Shown: positions 59,868-64,000 of the stretch, one piece after another
Numbering within the stretch: position 1 is the stretch's first letter
Layout of the letters: each line of letters begins with the position of its first letter
Source: Bacteroidales bacterium
GTDB taxonomy: Bacteria > Bacteroidota > Bacteroidia > Bacteroidales > Bacteroidaceae
Direction of reading: 5' to 3'
Length of the DNA stretch: 64,000 nt
Assembly: GCA_004556745.1 (NCBI GenBank)
Contig: SFFY01000001.1
Location: 69,305-133,304, forward strand
Notes under the pieces: model-generated
Database searches by the model: none
Seen by the model: only the letters and a program-made list of their open reading frames with translations
What the model was told of the DNA's origin: nothing
Translations under genes and position numbers: made by a program

Positions 59868-61166
59868 ATGAAACAGAAACTTGTCGAGAAAAAATATCTC
59901 GCCACCTTCATCATCGTCACCACGCTCTTTGCCCTCTGGGGCTTTGCCAACGACATCACCAACCCGATGGTGGCGGCGTTCCAAACCGTCATGGAACTTT
60001 CAGCCGCCAAGGCCTCGATGATACAGTTTGCCTTCTACGGCGGCTACGCCACAATGGCCATTCCCGCCGCCCTCTTCATCAGGCGTTACAGCTACAAGAG
60101 CGGCATTCTGCTGGGACTGGGACTTTACGCCACAGGGGCGTTTCTCTTTATTCCTGCTGCCGAGTTTCAGAACTTCACGTTCTTCTGCTTCTCGCTCTAT
60201 ATCCTCACCTTCGGCCTGGCTTTCCTCGAAACGACGGCCAACCCCTTTATCCTTTCGCTCGGCAGCAAGGAAACCTCCACGCGCCGCCTCAACCTCGCGC
60301 AGGCCTTCAACCCCGTAGGCTCGCTTTCGGGTATGGCTGTCGCCTCGCTCATCGTGCTCCCCGCGCTGTGGTCAGACCGCCGCAACGCTGCGGGTGAAAT
60401 CATCTTCGGCACGCTCTCCGAAAGCGAAAAGGCTGGCATTCGCCTGCACGACCTCGCCGTAATCCGCGACCCTTACGTGGCACTCGGCATCGTGGTGCTG
60501 ATCGTCTTCCTCTTCGTTGCGCTCAAAAAGATGCCCGCCGTTGCCGGCACGGGTGAGCAAGGAGCGTCAGCACCCGCCTCTCATTCGCTGCGCCGCCTCT
60601 GGCACAACCGCCACTACCGCGAGGGCGTGCTGGCGCAGATGTTTTATGTGGCGGCACAAATCATGGTGTGGACTTTTATCATTCAATATGCCGACCGCCT
60701 CGGCATCAACAAGGCCACGGCGCAAAACTACAACATCTTCGCCATGAGCCTCGCCCTCTGCGGCCGCTTCGTGGCCACGGGGCTGATGCGCTACGTCAAT
60801 TCGCGCCGCCTGCTCATGATATTCGGCATCGGCGCCTCGCTGTGCACCCTCGGCACCATCTTGATTGACGGCATCGCCGGCCTGTATTGCCTTGTGGCCA
60901 TCAGCGCATTCATGTCGCTCATGTTCCCCACCATTTATGGCATAGCCCTTGAAGATGTTGATGCCCAAGACACAGCCCTCGGAGCAGCCTTTTTGGTAAT
61001 GGCCATCGTGGGTGGCGCACTCATGCCGCCGCTGCAAGGTGCTGTCATCGACTTTGGCACAATCCTCAACCACCCGGCAGTTAACGTGTCGTTCGCCCTG
61101 CCGCTTATTTGCTTCCTCGTAGTGACCCGATACGGATATATTTCATTGAAAACAAAATGCAATTAA
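59868..61166 (+). CDS. fucP: L-fucose:proton symporter
   Basis: The 432-residue protein is a major facilitator with about 12 membrane helices. Typical FucP features are TTLFALWGFANDITNPMV in helix 1, with the Asp used for proton coupling, the YGGYATMAIPAALFIRRYSY loop, LAFLETTANPFILSLGSK with the essential Glu, and RLNLAQAFNPVGSLSGM. It ends three bases ahead of the SRPBCC gene. It takes up fucose released by host-glycan fucosidases. Confidence 0.94.
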   Translation: MKQKLVEKKYLATFIIVTTLFALWGFANDITNPMVAAFQTVMELSAAKASMIQFAFYGGYATMAIPAALFIRRYSYKSGILLGLGLYATGAFLFIPAAEFQNFTFFCFSLYILTFGLAFLETTANPFILSLGSKETSTRRLNLAQAFNPVGSLSGMAVASLIVLPALWSDRRNAAGEIIFGTLSESEKAGIRLHDLAVIRDPYVALGIVVLIVFLFVALKKMPAVAGTGEQGASAPASHSLRRLWHNRHYREGVLAQMFYVAAQIMVWTFIIQYADRLGINKATAQNYNIFAMSLALCGRFVATGLMRYVNSRRLLMIFGIGASLCTLGTILIDGIAGLYCLVAISAFMSLMFPTIYGIALEDVDAQDTALGAAFLVMAIVGGALMPPLQGAVIDFGTILNHPAVNVSFALPLICFLVVTRYGYISLKTKCN

Positions 61167-61169
61167 CCC

Positions 61170-61631
61170 ATGACAAAATTTGAAAGCGACGTTAAATACG
61201 TAAGCCAACCCGTTGATGCGCTTTATGCGCGCTATTCCGACCTGCGCAACCTTGAAACTTTGCGCGAAAAGCTCGAAGACCCCGCCGTGCAGGAGAAAAT
61301 GGCGGCGCAGCTCACGCCCGAGCAGATAGCGCAGGCAAAAGAGCAGCTGCAAACCATGACCTTCGACCGCGACACGCTCTCCATCGGCTCGCCCCTTGGG
61401 AAAATCACGCTGCGCATCATTGAGCGCGACGAACCCAAGTGCATCAAGTTTGCCGGCGAGGGCACGCCTATTCCTATCAATGTGTGGATACAGCTCCTGC
61501 CGCATGGCGAGGGCGAGGCAAAGCTGCGCGTCACGATTGGCGCAGAGGTGAATTTCTTTATGAAAGGCATGGTGTCGAAGCCGCTGCAACAGGCCGCCAA
61601 CGGACTTGCCGACATACTTGCCGCCGTGTAG
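61170..61631 (+). CDS. SRPBCC (START-like) domain protein
   Basis: The 153-residue protein has an SRPBCC/START-like fold: an initial strand (KFESDVKYVSQPVDALYARYSDL), a helical insert (EDPAVQEKMAAQLTPEQIAQ), strands such as DTLSIGSPLGKITLRIIE and VWIQLLPHGEGEAKLRVTI, and the long C-terminal helix (MVSKPLQQAANGLADIL). The cavity ligand is unknown. Its ATG is three bases after the fucP stop, and its TAG stop is the first triplet of a GGGCGT palindrome. Confidence 0.8.
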   Translation: MTKFESDVKYVSQPVDALYARYSDLRNLETLREKLEDPAVQEKMAAQLTPEQIAQAKEQLQTMTFDRDTLSIGSPLGKITLRIIERDEPKCIKFAGEGTPIPINVWIQLLPHGEGEAKLRVTIGAEVNFFMKGMVSKPLQQAANGLADILAAV

Positions 61632-61653
61632 GGGCGTTTTGCATACGCCCGCC
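61629..61653. repeat. GGGCGTTTTGCATACGCCC palindrome overlapping the SRPBCC stop
   Basis: TAGGGGCGTTTTGCATACGCCCGCC begins with the TAG stop codon of the SRPBCC gene. The right half has one change and mixes the GGGCGTTTTGC and GCATACGCCC forms. Confidence 0.88.
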
Positions 61654-61701
61654 TCGTATTTGCATACCCCCGCACCGCTCGCCTGATTTTTCAAAAAAAA
61701 G

Positions 61702-62256
61702 ATGCTGAAAAAAAGTCTTTTCACCTCCCTGTTGCTCGCCGCGCTGCTGCTGGCAACCTCGTGCGACAAGGCAGAGAGCGAACGCTCAAACTATCGCGCT
61801 TTCATGCGCTTTTCCCCCGTCACTGGTGCGCCGCAGTTGCTTGCGGCGCTTACTAGTCCCGGCGTGTTCTGCACCATCACATTCTCGGCACAATATTATA
61901 TATTCACCGCGCCCGACGGCAAGAGCACTTCCTATCCGCGCACCGCGCTCGATGCCTACGGCCAGCCGCAGTTCATTGCCGGCTTCATCGTCGGCATGCC
62001 GCCCGGCGTGGACATGAACGGGCAGACGCGCATCGTGGCCTACGACCTCGCCTGTCCCACGTGCTACGACGTCTCCGCGCTCACCAAGCGCCTCACGCTC
62101 GACCTCACCCTGCCCTATGCCCGCTGCCCGCAATGCAACCGCCTTTACGACCTTTCTAACAATGGCATCATCATTGAAGGCGACCGGGGCAGCAACCTCG
62201 AGACTTACTCCATTGCCTACACCCCGGCGCAGGACGCCGTAGTGATTCAGAACTAA
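61702..62256 (+). CDS. Lipoprotein with two CPxC motifs
   Basis: The 184-residue protein has a lipoprotein signal (LLLATSC, Cys21). The mature part begins with SNYRAFMRFSPVTGAPQL and has two cysteine pairs, ACPTCYDVSAL and ARCPQCNRLYDLSNNG, about 30 residues apart; these could bind zinc or an Fe-S cluster in a rubredoxin- or Rieske-like manner. I cannot assign a known family with confidence. It ends the fuc-SRPBCC run, with a strong terminator after it. Confidence 0.75.
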   Translation: MLKKSLFTSLLLAALLLATSCDKAESERSNYRAFMRFSPVTGAPQLLAALTSPGVFCTITFSAQYYIFTAPDGKSTSYPRTALDAYGQPQFIAGFIVGMPPGVDMNGQTRIVAYDLACPTCYDVSALTKRLTLDLTLPYARCPQCNRLYDLSNNGIIIEGDRGSNLETYSIAYTPAQDAVVIQN

Positions 62257-62298
62257 TAAACCACATGATTCTGAGAAGGAGAAATTCTCATCATTACT

Positions 62299-62327
62299 AA
62301 AACTGCGACATCTCGTCGCAGTTTTTT
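62299..62327 (+). terminator. Rho-independent terminator after the lipoprotein gene
   Basis: AAAACTGCGAC and GTCGCAGTTTT form the stem around a 5-base loop, followed by a T-run, 43 bases after the stop codon. Confidence 0.9.
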
Positions 62328-62569
62328 ATTTTGCCAACTGTCCTCCGTGACAAGTACAATTCCTTACGCAAATTTTTCCCCTCGCAAACCTTTCAACCAT
62401 TCATTTATTTCACTATATCTTTGTTTATAAGCGACTTACCACTGAACGGTTGGGCGCGCAAACCTTTCATTGCTGAAGGGTTTGGGACTGGAGGAGGATT
62501 TATTCGCAGACTATATTTTACTTTTCTCTCTGCCCTTTGTTTTTGTTTTTTCAAAGGACATATTTACTT

Positions 62570-62651
62570 CCCCACAATTGCGGGGAAGGCACACCACAAT
62601 TGTGGGGCGGCTTCACCACAATTGTGGGGAAGGTACACCACAGTTGTGGGG
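62570..62651. repeat. Four CCACAATTGTGG palindromes at exact 22-bp spacing
   Basis: Palindromes of the form CCACAATTGTGGGG start at 62572, 62594, 62616 and 62638; the first and last have single changes. Spacers alternate AAGGCACA, CGGCTTCA and AAGGTACA. This resembles the 21-bp arrays in design but not in sequence. Confidence 0.9.
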
Positions 62652-62672
62652 CAATAACGATAAAGGGGATAA

Positions 62673-63036
62673 AAACAACTTTCTTGCTTAAAAAAACAAC
62701 TTTCAAGGAGGAAAAAACGGAAGAGGTTTTTGAGTGTTTTTGTTGGAAACGGGGTGCGCGGGGGGATAAATTTGTAGACGAAAAGGAGTTAGGGATTACT
62801 ATCACGCAATCAGTCATCGGTTCTCGGGCGCGGTGCGGTCGCGTCACGCCCGTGGGGCGAGCGCGTCTTGGGCGCGGGGCGGTCGCACCGCGGGCGCGGG
62901 GCGATGAAGATCAAGGAGGAAGAAACGACTTTCTTGCTTAAAAGAACAACTTTTAAGGAGAAAAAAAACAGGAGTTGTTTTTGGGTGTTTCTGTTGGAAA
63001 CGGGGTGCGCGGGGGGATAACTTTGCATACGAAAAG
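62673..63036. repeat. Two direct repeats of about 112 bp
   Basis: 62673-62785 and 62923-63036 share GACTTTCTTGCTTAAAA, CAACTTT, AAGGAG, TGTTGGAAACGGGGTGCGCG and GGGGATAA with about 80 percent identity by eye. The sequence between is GC-rich with GGGCGCGGGGCGGTCGC runs. No ORF is credible here. Confidence 0.75.
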
Positions 63037-63194
63037 ACGTGTGGCTTATGCGTATTGATTTAGATAAAAACCTGTAAAAACACGTGAGACCTTGATGACG
63101 TGGATATAGACATGACTGGGTACTTCATTGTAAACGGGTTTTTCCCGGTTTTTTCCTTGTTCTGTGTGGGGCGGGAGGGAACCGACCGCAGCCA

Positions 63195-63287
63195 GTAGGG
63201 GCGTTCTGCAGAACGCCCGGTTAATGATTGCCTTATAGACTGATGCCCTGCGGCGCACACGGCGGGCGTTTTGCAAAACGCCCCTAC
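63195..63287. repeat. Inverted pair of GGGCGT palindromes
   Basis: GTAGGGGCGTTCTGCAGAACGCCCGG (63195-63220) and GGCGGGCGTTTTGCAAAACGCCCCTAC (63261-63287) are in opposite orientations with about 40 bases between. The pair itself can form a long hairpin. It lies about 100 bases before the VapE-like gene. The rest of the 62328-63385 gap shows only the other repeats listed. Confidence 0.85.
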
Positions 63288-63385
63288 TGCCTATCAATGG
63301 CCCACACAGAACAAGCTGTTTTTAATGGTTTTTATCCAATTCACCCAACAGGCAAACCAATTCAAATTATATAAAAAATAAAATT

Positions 63386-64000
63386 ATGGAATTTCCAATT
63401 CTATCCGCATTGGCGGAACTTGGCGGAGCCTATGCACGGTACTGCGGGCGGAGGCTGATGAGAAAACTTGGCGGATATGAGGCTGCCGAAAGAAGACGAG
63501 TGCGCAGACGCGCTGTTGCAGATAAGCGGGCGGTTGCAGTTAAGCGAGAGGCGGCGGCTGCGACGGGCGTGCCTACGCTGGGGGATATTCATGCTATTAT
63601 CTCCGAGCATTGGGACGTGCGCCACAACGCGCTGAGCAACAATCTCGAGGCGAAGCCCGCAGACAGGGGCGATGAGGCGTTTGAGCCGCTCACCGAACGG
63701 ATGCACAACTCGATGGTGAACCGCGTGCAGGAGGTGTTTCCGCTCTGCTTCAGAAGCAAGATCGACAGTTATCTCTTCTCGGACGAGGTGCCTTTGTTCA
63801 ATCCGCTGCGCGGGTATCTCGCGGAACTGCCGGCATGGGACGGCATAGACCGCATCGGGGAACTGGCGGCGCGGGTGTCGGACGACGCGCTGTGGGGCAG
63901 GGTGTTCCGCACGTGGCTGCGCGGGGCGGTGAAGGGCTGGATGCAGGAGGAGGACGGCGGCGCGTCGCCGCGCGTGTTCGACTGTCAGCTGGCACCGCTG
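63386..64000 (+). CDS. VapE/DUF3874-like primase-helicase family protein (3' end outside window)
   Basis: The 205 visible codons run from ATG 63386 to the window edge without a stop. The N-terminus has a basic, Arg-rich region (RRVRRRAVADKRAVAVKREA). From about residue 125 comes PLFNPLRGYLAELPAWDGID followed by RIGELAARVSDDALWGRVF and TWLRGAVKGW, which match the start of the virulence-associated E / superfamily 3-like helicase domain common on Bacteroidales mobile elements. The Walker motifs would lie beyond the edge. It could be the first gene of a mobile or phage-like island. Confidence 0.75.
   Translation, partial: MEFPILSALAELGGAYARYCGRRLMRKLGGYEAAERRRVRRRAVADKRAVAVKREAAAATGVPTLGDIHAIISEHWDVRHNALSNNLEAKPADRGDEAFEPLTERMHNSMVNRVQEVFPLCFRSKIDSYLFSDEVPLFNPLRGYLAELPAWDGIDRIGELAARVSDDALWGRVFRTWLRGAVKGWMQEEDGGASPRVFDCQLAPL

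Noticed and set aside
62331..62941. Frames of 73-134 codons across the repeats before the VapE-like gene
   Set aside because: They are made of the palindrome array and the 112-bp direct repeats; the three frames overlap each other and none has a plausible protein composition.
1..64000. tRNA or rRNA genes
   Set aside because: I looked through the gaps for TTCGANNC-type T-loops with matching acceptor stems and for rRNA core sequences and saw none; a tRNAscan run would be decisive.

Overview
The window reads as chromosomal DNA of a GC-rich member of the Bacteroidales, probably Prevotellaceae-like. The grounds are TAnnTTTG promoter boxes with few Shine-Dalgarno sequences, the long plant/Bacteroidetes-type IspG, families typical of this phylum (DUF3472, DUF4831, DUF4491, DUF4369-thioredoxin), secreted proteins ending in a YDLxGRR-type tail, and anaerobe traits (desulfoferrodoxin, ferritin, ATP-type PEP carboxykinase). 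The species is inferred from gene content only.

Layout. 1-12 kb: PAP2-like membrane protein, a large secreted DUF3472/discoidin protein, tcdA, parC, then a purE-ispG-rhomboid-EEP run. 12-18 kb: class II aldolase, pnp, superoxide reductase, an acetyltransferase and rfbA. 18-25 kb: secreted proteins, a small HAD protein, NAD(P)HX repair enzyme, DUF4831, a GH110-like alpha-galactosidase and ferritin. 25.5-33.9 kb (minus strand): asnB, comM, a cysteine-less TlpA-like lipoprotein, an OmpA/TPR lipoprotein, lgt and ychF. 34.5-43.9 kb: Lrp regulator, DUF4491, a peptidase C26-M19 fusion, a glutaminyl-cyclase-like lipoprotein, sufE, sbcD and sbcC. 44.9 kb: pckA.

47-51.3 kb: the most unusual locus, a compact AT-richer operon of an ECF-like sigma factor, a papain/C39-like domain fused to a ryanodine-receptor (RyR) repeat, a three-helix membrane protein with two Rossmann/RCK-like domains and a C-terminal RyR-like domain, and a stand-alone RyR protein. 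51.3-54.4 kb (minus): ROK kinase, miaB, rpsO. 54.7-62.3 kb: pyrE followed directly by a complete L-fucose catabolic set (isomerase, aldolase, kinase, mutarotase, permease), an SRPBCC protein and a lipoprotein. The right edge enters a VapE-like primase/helicase gene that is cut by the window end.

The gaps are packed with short, mostly palindromic repeat families: a ~216 bp element with 17 bp terminal inverted repeats; inverted arrays of the octamer AGTARACR; GGGCGTTTTGCAAAACGCCC palindromes that several times supply the stop codon of the upstream gene; 16 bp palindromes repeated at exactly 21 bp (three loci) and another at 22 bp (one locus); and a promoter-bearing repeat. No tRNA, rRNA or CRISPR array was seen.

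Functionally, fucose uptake and breakdown, the GH110-like enzyme and the secreted discoidin protein suggest a consumer of host-type glycans. PEPCK and aldolase serve central fermentation, and superoxide reductase plus ferritin manage oxygen and iron. All calls come from reading the sequence; no database search was run.
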